A DNA stretch of 64,000 nt from the NCBI RefSeq assembly GCF_025263265.1, contig NZ_CP079869.1:3472001-3536000 (forward strand). Direction: 5' to 3'. Both the position numbers and the translations under genes were made by a program. The notes under the pieces are model-generated. The model did no database searches. It was not told where the DNA came from and saw only the letters and a program-made list of their open reading frames with translations. Numbering within the stretch: the first letter of the stretch is position 1; every line of letters begins with the position of its first letter. Positions 1 to 8,210 of this stretch are shown here, piece after piece. This stretch comes from Mycobacterium sp. SMC-4 (GTDB lineage Bacteria > Actinomycetota > Actinomycetes > Mycobacteriales > Mycobacteriaceae).

Positions 1-1
1 C

Positions 2-544
2 TCGGCGCATGATGCCTTCGCCAAGCACGGCGTGAACGCATCACTCGATGACGTCGCCCGTGCCGCCGGCGTCGGTCCGGGAACCCTGTACCGACATTTC
101 CCAAGCCGTGACGCGTTGGTGCTCGCCGTCATCGACGAGGGGTTGACCGCCCTGCACCGTCTCGGCACTCGACTACTCGAAGCGCCGGATCCACTTGGCG
201 CGCTTCGGGAATGGTTGCAGGCCTACATCGAGCAGGGCGCGATCTTCACGGGCTTGGCGGCAACGCTGGCAAGCCCACCGGACCCTGGTGATGACTCGGA
301 CAGCACGTGTCAGCTCGCCCGCAAGGCGGGCGCTGCGTTGATCGACCACGCCATCTCCCACGGCGTCGTCCGCGACGATCTCACCGCGCAGGACGTGATG
401 GACATGGCCGCGGCGATCACGTGGGTTGGCGATCAGCCTGACCGCGATGCGGCCCAGCGGGACCGGCTGCTCGCAGTACTGATCGACGGCCTGCATGCTG
501 GCACGCCGTCACGTCGGAACCCTGTTGAGTCGGCACTTCCGTAA
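2..544 (+). CDS. TetR/AcrR family regulator (5' end outside window)
   Basis: DNA-binding transcriptional regulator of the TetR/AcrR family. The frame is open from base 2, so the true start and first helix lie upstream; about 180 residues are visible. The helix-turn-helix is clear at the start of the visible part (VARAAGVGPGTLYRHFPSRD), followed by a helical ligand-binding region. A GTG at base 32 lies inside the HTH and is not a credible start. The gene converges on a lipoprotein gene and is separated by it from the polyketide operon. It could control that operon or a gene to the left; nothing visible decides this. The family call is firm, the ligand unknown. Confidence 0.9.
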   Translation, partial: SAHDAFAKHGVNASLDDVARAAGVGPGTLYRHFPSRDALVLAVIDEGLTALHRLGTRLLEAPDPLGALREWLQAYIEQGAIFTGLAATLASPPDPGDDSDSTCQLARKAGAALIDHAISHGVVRDDLTAQDVMDMAAAITWVGDQPDRDAAQRDRLLAVLIDGLHAGTPSRRNPVESALP

Positions 545-593
545 TCAACCCAGAGCCGCGGCGTTCGCGTCGACGCGGCGACGGGCAGTGCGA

Positions 594-650
594 TCAGCGC
601 GTGGCGTTGATCTTGTCGAGGATGACGTCCGCGACCGCGCCGCCGGGTCA
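594..650 (-). pseudogene. Duplicated C-terminal tail after the lipoprotein stop
   Basis: Directly after the lipoprotein's TGA (648-650) the same frame continues for 17 codons to a second TGA at 594-596. The extra codons read PGGAVADVILDKINATR, resembling the gene's own last residues (GVAALMLDKIAAHR). This looks like the remnant of a second, paralogous sensor-domain gene left by recombination or deletion, or a partial tail duplication. The similarity is seen directly; the mechanism is inference. Confidence 0.5.
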
Positions 651-1379
651 GCGGTGCGCGGCGATCTTGTCGAGCATTAGCGCGGCCACGCCCGCGGCAC
701 CGCGCACGTCGCCGGTGGGGCGCGGATCTGTCAGCTCCACCTCGACGATGCAGTCGCCGGCCAGTGCAACGGCACGCAGTTGATCGGGAGCGGCGGTGCC
801 GTGCGAGGCATGCAGGATGTTGGCCGAGACGATCCGCTGATCGAACGACACGTCGGTGACCCTGCTCAGCTCCCCTACCTGTTGGCGGGCCAGCGTCTGC
901 CCGTTACAGCGGTGCCACGCACCGGTGAGCGTGGCGAAGAACTCCTGGGCCGCCGCCGCCGACGCCATCTGCACGATCCCGAAGTGACCGGTCACCGGGG
1001 GGCCGTCGAAGCCACCGCCGGCCCAGGTGTTGGTCGCCACCGACCGCACCGGACTGTCGTCGTAGACGACGTTCTGCAGCCGGTAAGCGGCACTGACACA
1101 GTCTGCGGGCACCACCTCGGTCTCGCCGACGTTGCGCAGCAGCATGCCGGCATCACCCTGGACGATCTGGCCCATGAAGCCGTCGGGACCCGTCCCCAAC
1201 ACCTGCGACAATTCCTGCGCGGTGGGCAGGACGTGCCCGAACGGCATCGCCTCCGACGGTGCTGCGGCCTCGACGATACGCACGGTGGGCCGCTGATCGA
1301 CCGGTGCGCCGACACAGCCGGTCAGCGCACCGCCCACAGCCACCATCGCAGCCAGAGCCGCCCAGCGCGCTGCCGACAT
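648..1379 (-). CDS. Sensor-domain (PknH-type) lipoprotein
   Basis: Predicted secreted lipoprotein of 243 residues. It opens with a short signal peptide ending in a lipobox (ALTGC, Cys about 22), so it should be lipidated and anchored outside the cytoplasmic membrane. The rest resembles the mycobacterial extracytoplasmic sensor domain found at the C terminus of Ser/Thr kinase PknH and in many small lipoproteins, with several Cys (ADC, HRC, GDC) that could form disulfides. The ATG at 1379 is chosen because AAGAGG precedes it and the signal peptide follows at once; a start at 1439 would place 20 unrelated residues before the signal. It lies 102 bp downstream of the MIO enzyme gene on the same strand and might be co-transcribed. 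Ligand unknown. Confidence 0.8.
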   Translation of the reverse strand: MSAARWAALAAMVAVGGALTGCVGAPVDQRPTVRIVEAAAPSEAMPFGHVLPTAQELSQVLGTGPDGFMGQIVQGDAGMLLRNVGETEVVPADCVSAAYRLQNVVYDDSPVRSVATNTWAGGGFDGPPVTGHFGIVQMASAAAAQEFFATLTGAWHRCNGQTLARQQVGELSRVTDVSFDQRIVSANILHASHGTAAPDQLRAVALAGDCIVEVELTDPRPTGDVRGAAGVAALMLDKIAAHR

Positions 1380-1481
1380 GCCGCCTCTTTCGTCACAGGT
1401 GCTACTTACCCTGGCGTCTTGATAGCACGCGATGGACACTCATGCGACCGCTTCGATCGACACCGGGCCGCGAAACCGACA

Positions 1482-3059
1482 CTAGGCCCACTGGTGGCAG
1501 GTACGGACGATCGCCGCGACCGCCCCGGATCCGATCAGCTGACGGGCCGCTTCGTGATCGGCGGCGGGCGAACGATCACGCCCGAGAGGTGGAACCTGCT
1601 CGCGGAGCAACTCGTGGACAGCGCGAGTGCCGACCCCGGCGTGGCCACCGCGGCAGTCGAGTGCTTGTGCCGCACAGACCAATTCGATCGAGAGTATGCC
1701 CTGAAGTCTGTCGATCGCGTCCAGCGCCATCAAAGCACCCGTCATCCCCATGCTGACGTGGTCCTCCTGCCCACCGGATGTCGGGACATTGTCGGTGCTC
1801 ACCGGATAGGCCAGAGCTCGTAACTCACTGAGAAGTGCTGCGGCGGTGTATTGGGACAGCATGTAGCCGCTCGACGCGCCCCGCCCGTCGCCTAGAAACG
1901 CCGGCAACCCACGGTTCTCCGACGGCGCCAGCAGCCGGAATATCCGGCGCTCGGCCATCGAGGCAAGGTCGGCAACCGCGATACGAAGCGTATCGAACCC
2001 CAACGCCAGCGTTTGCCCGTGGAAATTGCCTGCCGAGATGATGTGGGGCGGATCGGCGAAGACCAATGGGTTGTCGGTCACCGCGTTGATCTCGTTGTCG
2101 GCGATCTGACCGAAGAATGCTGCCCCCAATCGCGCCGATCCGTGCACTTGAGGCACGCATCTTGTCGAGTACGGGTCCTGCCTGCCGCCGCAGTATTCGG
2201 TGAGATGTTCGGAGCCGAAAGTAATGTTGTAGAGGTTCATCGCCGTCCTGGACTGCCCCTCACCCCCGCGCAATCGTTGCACCCGCGGATCGAAAGGTGA
2301 TGTCGCGCTGAGCAATGCCTCCGTCGACATCGCAGCTGTCGCGTCGGCCGTGTCCAACAGCACGTCGACCCGGGCGGCGACAATGGCTGCGATCCCCGCC
2401 ATGAAGTGCGTCCCGTTGAGCAGCGAAAGCCCTTCCTTGTACGACAGGGTCAGTGGTGCGATCCCGAGCTCTGCGAGCACCTGCGCACCTGTGACATGCC
2501 GACCGGAGCTGTGGAGCAGTTCCCCTTCTCCGATCAACGGCAGGAATGCGTGTGCCGACGGTGCCAGATCACCGCTGGCGCCCAGCGAACCGCTCCGAGG
2601 AACGATCGGAACAAAGCCGCTGTTGAGAATGTGGGCGATGCGTTGCAGTACTGTTGAACGGATGCCGGAGTGTGCTCGCAATAGGCCATTGAGGCGCACG
2701 ATCACACCCGCGCGCACGACGTGGCTCGGTAGCGGGTCCCCCCAGCCGGCAGCATGGCTGCGCAACAGGTCATCCTGTGCGGCAGCGCTTTCGGCTGGAT
2801 CGACGTCCTTGACCATGAGCGCCCCCACCCCGGTGGTGACGCCGTAGATGAGGGCCCCCTGGGCCACCAACTCATCGAGAGTGCTCCGATTGCGATCCAC
2901 CGCCTTCAGGCATTCCGGTGACAGCTCGATCTGGACGGGGCCGGTCGCCGCCCAATCGAGGGCATGCCGAGACAGGTGTCCGTCCAGGACGAGCGAATCG
3001 CGCATCTCGTGACCGTGGTCTGGCGCGGTGATCTCGAAATCGAGGCGAGTCTCGCTCAT
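1482..3059 (-). CDS. MIO-dependent aromatic amino acid ammonia-lyase / 2,3-aminomutase
   Basis: Member of the histidine/phenylalanine/tyrosine ammonia-lyase superfamily, 525 residues. The MIO-forming Ala-Ser-Gly is at about 161-163 in GSLGASGDLAP; the catalytic loop Tyr is in YGVTTG (about 72), NGT at about 215, QDPYSTR at about 294 and NFHGQ at about 345-349. The selectivity pair is Ser101-His102 (LLRSHAAG), as in HAL, but the Glu that binds histidine in HAL (FHAEP) is replaced by Gln (FHGQ), as in phenylalanine/tyrosine lyases and aminomutases. No other histidine-utilisation gene is nearby. It is the last enzyme gene of the polyketide operon, 78 bp after the ligase, with GAGGT before its ATG. 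Inference: it supplies an arylacrylate or beta-amino acid to the ligase/PKS. Superfamily certain, substrate and lyase-versus-mutase activity open. Confidence 0.9.
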   Translation of the reverse strand: MSETRLDFEITAPDHGHEMRDSLVLDGHLSRHALDWAATGPVQIELSPECLKAVDRNRSTLDELVAQGALIYGVTTGVGALMVKDVDPAESAAAQDDLLRSHAAGWGDPLPSHVVRAGVIVRLNGLLRAHSGIRSTVLQRIAHILNSGFVPIVPRSGSLGASGDLAPSAHAFLPLIGEGELLHSSGRHVTGAQVLAELGIAPLTLSYKEGLSLLNGTHFMAGIAAIVAARVDVLLDTADATAAMSTEALLSATSPFDPRVQRLRGGEGQSRTAMNLYNITFGSEHLTEYCGGRQDPYSTRCVPQVHGSARLGAAFFGQIADNEINAVTDNPLVFADPPHIISAGNFHGQTLALGFDTLRIAVADLASMAERRIFRLLAPSENRGLPAFLGDGRGASSGYMLSQYTAAALLSELRALAYPVSTDNVPTSGGQEDHVSMGMTGALMALDAIDRLQGILSIELVCAAQALDCRGGHAGVGTRAVHELLREQVPPLGRDRSPAADHEAARQLIGSGAVAAIVRTCHQWA

Positions 3060-3137
3060 GTGGACCTCATTGGCATCACCATCGGAGCCGTGTGCTCAGG
3101 CTTGGGTACCTCCATTGCCGAACCGATTCCTTCGCTG

Positions 3138-4580
3138 TCAGGGCAGCTCACACGTCACCACCTTCCCCGACGGGGTCATGGGGAGCGTGTCGAGCAAATG
3201 GATCACATTCGGACGCTTGTAGAAGACGAGGTGCGCCCGGCAGTGCGCGGCAATCGTTGCTGCGCTGATCTTTTCGTCCGCCACGACCGCGACGTTGACC
3301 TGTTCGCTGTCAGAGGTCGCGCTCTTGCCGTACGCCTTCACCGCGGACACTCCCGGAATTGCGGCGATGACGTCCTCGACCTCGCGCGGCACAACCTTGA
3401 GGCCATTGACGTTGATGATCTCACTCTCTCGGCCGGAGAGCAGGTAAGAGCCATCAGGGCCGCGTGACACGAGGTCGCCGGTGCGGTACCAGGACTGTTC
3501 GACACTCGAGGAGTCGACACCGTCCCCGTCGAGGTATCCGGCCATCACCATGGGCGACTGTACGAGCATCGTCTCGAAGGTGGGGTCGGTCGCCGGGCAC
3601 AATCGGATGTCGACACCCTCGGCGGCGACGCCGACGGTATTCGGTTGTTCAGCCTGCTCCTGGGTTCGCGCGACTGAGATCAGGGCCGTCTCGGTCGTCC
3701 CGTACATCGGGTAGGGCCACCGCGATGTGCACTCGAAGTGCTTGCGGGCCAGTTCATGTGGCAGCGGCGCGCCCGCGGTGAACGTCCACGTCGGAACGGG
3801 TGTCGTCGGGCTGTAACTGGCCAGCAGCGATTCGAGCATCCCGGGCACGGCCGGCAGGATCGAGACCGCATGTTCCTCGATCGCACACGCCACCGTGCGG
3901 GGATGATAGCGATCGAGCGTGACGACCTGCGAGTGGTTGAGTAGCGGCGTGACCACACACATGCCGAACCCGTACACGTGTGTCATCGGCGGCGCAGCGA
4001 GCACGGTGTCGTGCCTGTCGAACCCGAGGGTGGCCAGATAGCTTCGCCCGTCGGCGACGGCGCTCGTCCCGGTGCGGACCGCGAGCTTGGGACGTCCCGT
4101 CGTGCCCGACGTGCAGTGCATGTACACGCCGCGTAGTGCACCGTCGTGGCCCTCGGACGCGGGTACCCGACCGGCGGCGAACACCAGCCAGGGCAGCACC
4201 TCGTGCCGATCGGCGACCATCCCGCCCACGCTCAACGCCTCGGGTGACTGCCGTTGGGTAATGATCACGTCGGCGTGGGCGCGCAAGGCGATCCGCTGCA
4301 ACTCGTACGCCGGGGTGTCGGCATGCACCAGTATCGGGACCGCGTCGTGCTGGAGCAATCCCATGAAGAGGGCCAGCAGAATCGGGGAATTGGCCGCCGA
4401 CAACACCACGCGGTCTGCACCCCCGACACCCCAATCGGCCAGCCAGCGCGTCACCGCGGCGGCGCCGCGGCGCAATTCGGCAGCCGGATACCGGTGTCGA
4501 GCCGCTAGGTCGATCCAGCCTCCCTGGTACTCGGCGAAAGCCTCCAAAAGCCCGTTGGCGTCTGCACCGCGGGCGGTCAC
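3138..4580 (-). CDS. Stand-alone adenylate-forming enzyme (acyl/aryl-CoA ligase-like)
   Basis: ANL-superfamily enzyme of 480 residues that activates a carboxylate with ATP. Visible core motifs: P-loop TSGTTGRPK (about 157-165), YGTTE (293-297), YRTGD (365-369), the hinge at GRESEI (about 383) and the C-terminal catalytic Lys in PSGKV (Lys473). No carrier protein is fused, so it either makes an acyl-CoA or loads the PKS carrier in trans. GTG at 4580 is preferred: it forms a GTGA overlap with the stop of the upstream LRR gene and has GAGG 8 bp upstream. Extending to 4712 would add an Arg-rich stretch that is a shadow of the LRR gene. Lying between the PKS genes and the MIO enzyme, it probably activates the MIO product. 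Substrate not predictable by eye. Confidence 0.9.
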   Translation of the reverse strand: MTARGADANGLLEAFAEYQGGWIDLAARHRYPAAELRRGAAAVTRWLADWGVGGADRVVLSAANSPILLALFMGLLQHDAVPILVHADTPAYELQRIALRAHADVIITQRQSPEALSVGGMVADRHEVLPWLVFAAGRVPASEGHDGALRGVYMHCTSGTTGRPKLAVRTGTSAVADGRSYLATLGFDRHDTVLAAPPMTHVYGFGMCVVTPLLNHSQVVTLDRYHPRTVACAIEEHAVSILPAVPGMLESLLASYSPTTPVPTWTFTAGAPLPHELARKHFECTSRWPYPMYGTTETALISVARTQEQAEQPNTVGVAAEGVDIRLCPATDPTFETMLVQSPMVMAGYLDGDGVDSSSVEQSWYRTGDLVSRGPDGSYLLSGRESEIINVNGLKVVPREVEDVIAAIPGVSAVKAYGKSATSDSEQVNVAVVADEKISAATIAAHCRAHLVFYKRPNVIHLLDTLPMTPSGKVVTCELP

Positions 4581-5416
4581 CAGATGATCCTCGCCGTGTC
4601 GTCGTTGGCCGACGAGTTCAGACCTGCGACCGCGGCGGCGATGATGCCGGCGGCGCCGCGGTCGACGCGTGTCGCGCGCAACTGAAGTCGGGTCAGGGAA
4701 CTGAAGGTGCACAGGTCGGGCACACAGCTATCGGTGACAGCGGTGTAGCCCAGGTGCAGCCGGGTCAGGCTCCCGGCGAGCGGCTTCAACGCGCTGACCC
4801 CGCGATCGCCGACCTGGGTTTCCTCCAAACCCAACTCCCGCAGCGTGGCGATCGTCGCGATGGCTTCGACGTCGTTGTCACCCAACGGTGTTGACGCGAG
4901 GTTGAGCACCGTCAGGCGGGGTGCGCGGGCGAGCGCGGCAACCGCACCCGACGTCAGAGCGGTGTAGCCGAGGTGCAGTGTGTGCAGCCTCGGAAGCGTT
5001 GCGATGACGTCGAGCACCGGCCCGGTGATCGAGGTGCCCGCAAGATTGAGCACCTCCAGGTTGTGGCACTCGGCCAGCACGGCGAGGTCGGCGTCGTCGA
5101 GCTGGGTGTTGAAAAGATCGAGGAATGTCACCTCGGGGAAAGCGCTCAGCGTCGAGATGCCTGAGCCGGTGAGGCTTCGGCAGCTGGCCAGGGACAGCGC
5201 GGTGATCCGCGCTTGGCGCAGCCCCTCGATGAGCACCGGAAGATACTTGTCGCCGATCCGAAAGTCCGGGTGGCGCACATAGCGTCCGTTCGGCAGTCGC
5301 AGGGCATCGGCGAGAAAAGTATCGCCGTCCTCATCGAGGTTGTCACCGAGGAACTGGTCGATGCCCCAGAAATCGTGTCGGTAAACCCGCAACGCCACAT
5401 CGGTGGCCACGGTCAC
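4577..5416 (-). CDS. Leucine-rich-repeat protein in the polyketide operon
   Basis: A 279-residue protein with about 85 residues of unassigned N-terminal sequence followed by eight regular 24-residue leucine-rich repeats (pattern LxxLxLxxTxLxDxxVxALA). Two repeats share LGYTA followed by (L/V)T. There is no signal peptide, membrane segment or catalytic motif, so it is probably a cytoplasmic binding or scaffold protein. GTG at 5416 is chosen because it overlaps the upstream stop as GTGA and has a strong GGGAGG 8 bp before it; an ATG at 5440 would add 8 residues. It is translationally linked on both sides to the KS-AT gene and the ligase, so it belongs to the pathway. LRR proteins are not usual parts of bacterial PKS clusters; a role in holding together or regulating the enzymes is inference. 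Confidence 0.85.
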   Translation of the reverse strand: MTVATDVALRVYRHDFWGIDQFLGDNLDEDGDTFLADALRLPNGRYVRHPDFRIGDKYLPVLIEGLRQARITALSLASCRSLTGSGISTLSAFPEVTFLDLFNTQLDDADLAVLAECHNLEVLNLAGTSITGPVLDVIATLPRLHTLHLGYTALTSGAVAALARAPRLTVLNLASTPLGDNDVEAIATIATLRELGLEETQVGDRGVSALKPLAGSLTRLHLGYTAVTDSCVPDLCTFSSLTRLQLRATRVDRGAAGIIAAAVAGLNSSANDDTARIIW

Positions 5417-8205
5417 GATGAACTCCCTCCCCCTAGACAATTCCCGTCGCCCGAACCGGCTGCTACGCCGACGGGCTGCACCGGAGCGACTGCCGACGTG
5501 CTCGACAGAAAAACCTTACGATCGAACACCGTGCAGCGCGGCAGCTCGGATCCGGACACTCGTGGCGCCTGAGACGCTCCAGACACATGCGGCTCTCGGT
5601 CGATTTCCACTCCGAGGCTGTACAGCTGCGCAGCGGCACGCAGCACGGCGACGTCGTCGTCGAGATCTGGCCGCAGGGTAGTGATGATCGGAATATCCGG
5701 TCCAAGAGTGGATCTGGCCACATCTGCCAGATGAGGCGCGGGTCCGAGCTCGACCACCGCGTCGATGTCCATCGCCTTCACTGTTTCCAGGCACAGATGG
5801 AATTCGACGGTACGGCGGAGGTGACCGCGGACATAGGACGCCGACATCTGCTGCAGGCGCGCCCCCGAGACGTTCGAGACGAGCGGGATACGCGGAGCAC
5901 GGAAGGTCAGTCCAGACGCGTATTCGGTGAAGGCGGCGATGTCGTCGGCCGGCGGGGACTGCGGCGGAGGAGACACCGCCACCTCGCCGTAGCGGATATT
6001 CCTGTCGGACAGAACTGATGACAGTTTGGCGAGATCGGACCGAGGCACCGACACCACCACGCTGTGGGGACCGTAAACGACCGCAACGTCAACATCTGCG
6101 AGTCCGTGCGCAGCAGCGAGGTGACCGAGGTCCTCTTCGCTTGCCGCCACCGAGACCATCGCGGTGTCGGCAGCAGCTCGGTGCATCAACGCGCCGCGCC
6201 GACACACCAGACGGGCAGCATCCCGTAGGGCGATCACACCGGCGACGACGCTGGCGACGAGTTCGCCCACGCCACAGCCCAGAACCACCGACGGATTCAG
6301 CTGCGCGGCACCGAAAGACTGCGCCAGTGCGTAGCCGACCGCGAAGATCGCGGGTTGGCGGTACCGCGGCTGCGCAAGCCAGAGGTCCGCACCTGGCGGC
6401 GTCTCGGACAGCAGGGTCGGCAACGGCCGGTCCAGCTCGGTGTCCATCACATTCGCGACCTCGTCGAACGCGGTGCGGAACAGCGAATCGGATTGATAGA
6501 GGCCGGTCGCCATCCCGGTGTGATGACTGCCCTCACCGGTGAACAGCAGGGCGATTCGCGGACGCTTCGCCGACGATCCGTTCCAGCCGCCGGCCTCGAC
6601 TGCGGCCCCGGTGCTGAATCGTCGCAACGCCGAGATCGCCTCCGCCGCGGTGGTCACCACACATGCGAACCGCTGCGCCCCACGAGCGTCCAGACGACGT
6701 AAATGGGATGCCACGGCAGCCAGATCTGCGGACGGGGTCGCTCGTAGATACCGCGCCAGACGCCCGGCCGTATCGCGCAACTCGTCTGTCTTGCGCGCCG
6801 AGAACGCAAGCATCAGTGGACCGGTTCGGCTCGGCGTCTCTGCGTCGGTCGCCGGCGCCGGGGTGATGATCACGTGGGCGTTGGTCCCGCTGAAACCAAA
6901 GGAACTCACCGCGATCCCAGCCCGGCTGGGCGGCAGGGGACGCCGGACGTCTGCGATCGCCAATGGGTTGCTGTCAAAGCCCAGATGTCGACTGGCGCGA
7001 TGGAAATGCAACTGCGGGAATACTTCGTTCATCTGGACCTCGAGTACGGCCTTGATCAGACCGGCGATTCCGGCGCTGGCCTCCAGATGACCGATATTGG
7101 TCTTGACCGAACCGACCGCGACCCGGTGGCCGGGCGGCCGACTGCCGATGACCGAGCTCAGCGCGTTGAACTCGATTGCGTCTCCGAGCAAGGTACCGGT
7201 GCCGTGGGCCTCGACGCAGCCCAGGTCGTCGGCTTGCATTCCAGCAGCCTGCAATGCCCGCCTGATGACCGCCTGTTGCGCCGGGCCGTTGGGCGCGGCC
7301 ATCCCGTGGCTGCGTCCGTTGTGGTTGACTGCGCTGCCAGATATCAGCGCCAACACCGGGTCGCCGTCGCGCTGCGCGTCCGCGATCCGCTTGAGCATGA
7401 CCAGCCCGCAACCCTCGCCGCGGCCGTACCCGTCGGCGCGGTCGTCGAAGGTCTTGCACCGGCCATCGGGAGCCAACATGCCGGCCTGTGAAAACGTGAT
7501 GTGAACGGTTGGCGAGAACATCGCATTGACACCGCCGGCCAGCGCCGCATCCACCTCACCGCTGGCCAACGCACCGCAGGCGCGATGCACGGCCACAAGG
7601 GCGCTCGAACAGGCTGTGTCGATGCTCTCCGCAGCGCCGTTGAGATCGAAGTGATAGGCCAGTCGGCCCGCGGCCGCGCTGTGCGCGAGCCCCGTGCCCA
7701 GCAGCCCGTCGCGGTCCTGGGCAGAAAACCGCTCGTAGTAATCAAACGTCGAAATACCCACGTAGACACCGGTTGCTGTGCCGGCCATCGATTCCATGCT
7801 CAGGCCGGCCGATGCCAGAGTTTCGTGACCGACCTCCAGAAGGACCCGATGCTGGGGGTCCATCCGCTCCGCCTCCTCGGGCGAGATGGCGAACAACTCG
7901 TTGTCGAAAGCGGCGAAATCCGAGCAGAATCCACCGTGCCGGACCGGCGTCTTGCCCCTGACGCCCGGCGTCTCCGAATAGTAGGCGTCCGCGTCCCAGC
8001 GTTCGGACGGAACAGACCCCACCGCGTCGACACCGTGCAGGAGTAGATCACGAAACTGGCCGACCGTCTCTGCGCCGGGAAACCGGCACGCCATGCCGAT
8101 CACGGCGATGGGCTCGTCCTTGGCGATCATTGCCCGTGCCAAGTTTGCTAGGCGGCGTTTCCCGGCTCCGGCAGATGCGTTCTGGTGCGGCCGCGTCGTC
8201 GACAT
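5413..8205 (-). CDS. Ketosynthase with degenerate acyltransferase, no ACP
   Basis: Type I polyketide synthase fragment of 930 residues: KS (about 31-447), linker, AT-like domain (about 548-840) and a Ser/Gly-rich tail. The KS triad is intact: Cys199 in DTACSSA, His334 in EAHGTGT, His373 in NIGHLEAS. The AT is not: the nucleophile motif GHSxG reads GCGVG (Gly645), and the segment aligning with HAFH reads PPPQ (746-749), so both the Ser and the His of the dyad are gone, while Arg670 remains. There is no ACP, ketoreductase or thioesterase. It should therefore condense substrates carried on another protein, most simply the ACP of the upstream PKS. The ATG at 8205 has GGAGGGG overlapping the PKS stop codon, indicating coupled translation. 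The domain call is firm; the role is inference. Confidence 0.92.
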   Translation of the reverse strand: MSTTRPHQNASAGAGKRRLANLARAMIAKDEPIAVIGMACRFPGAETVGQFRDLLLHGVDAVGSVPSERWDADAYYSETPGVRGKTPVRHGGFCSDFAAFDNELFAISPEEAERMDPQHRVLLEVGHETLASAGLSMESMAGTATGVYVGISTFDYYERFSAQDRDGLLGTGLAHSAAAGRLAYHFDLNGAAESIDTACSSALVAVHRACGALASGEVDAALAGGVNAMFSPTVHITFSQAGMLAPDGRCKTFDDRADGYGRGEGCGLVMLKRIADAQRDGDPVLALISGSAVNHNGRSHGMAAPNGPAQQAVIRRALQAAGMQADDLGCVEAHGTGTLLGDAIEFNALSSVIGSRPPGHRVAVGSVKTNIGHLEASAGIAGLIKAVLEVQMNEVFPQLHFHRASRHLGFDSNPLAIADVRRPLPPSRAGIAVSSFGFSGTNAHVIITPAPATDAETPSRTGPLMLAFSARKTDELRDTAGRLARYLRATPSADLAAVASHLRRLDARGAQRFACVVTTAAEAISALRRFSTGAAVEAGGWNGSSAKRPRIALLFTGEGSHHTGMATGLYQSDSLFRTAFDEVANVMDTELDRPLPTLLSETPPGADLWLAQPRYRQPAIFAVGYALAQSFGAAQLNPSVVLGCGVGELVASVVAGVIALRDAARLVCRRGALMHRAAADTAMVSVAASEEDLGHLAAAHGLADVDVAVVYGPHSVVVSVPRSDLAKLSSVLSDRNIRYGEVAVSPPPQSPPADDIAAFTEYASGLTFRAPRIPLVSNVSGARLQQMSASYVRGHLRRTVEFHLCLETVKAMDIDAVVELGPAPHLADVARSTLGPDIPIITTLRPDLDDDVAVLRAAAQLYSLGVEIDREPHVSGASQAPRVSGSELPRCTVFDRKVFLSSTSAVAPVQPVGVAAGSGDGNCLGGGSSS

Positions 8206-8210
8206 CGTCG

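Noticed and set aside
1482..3059. Annotating the MIO enzyme as histidine ammonia-lyase (hutH)
   Set aside because: The histidine-binding Glu is replaced by Gln and no other hut gene is near; the locus is a polyketide operon.
3138..4712. Longer start for the ligase at 4712
   Set aside because: The extra 44 residues are an Arg-rich shadow of the LRR gene; GTG 4580 gives a GTGA overlap and a ribosome-binding site.
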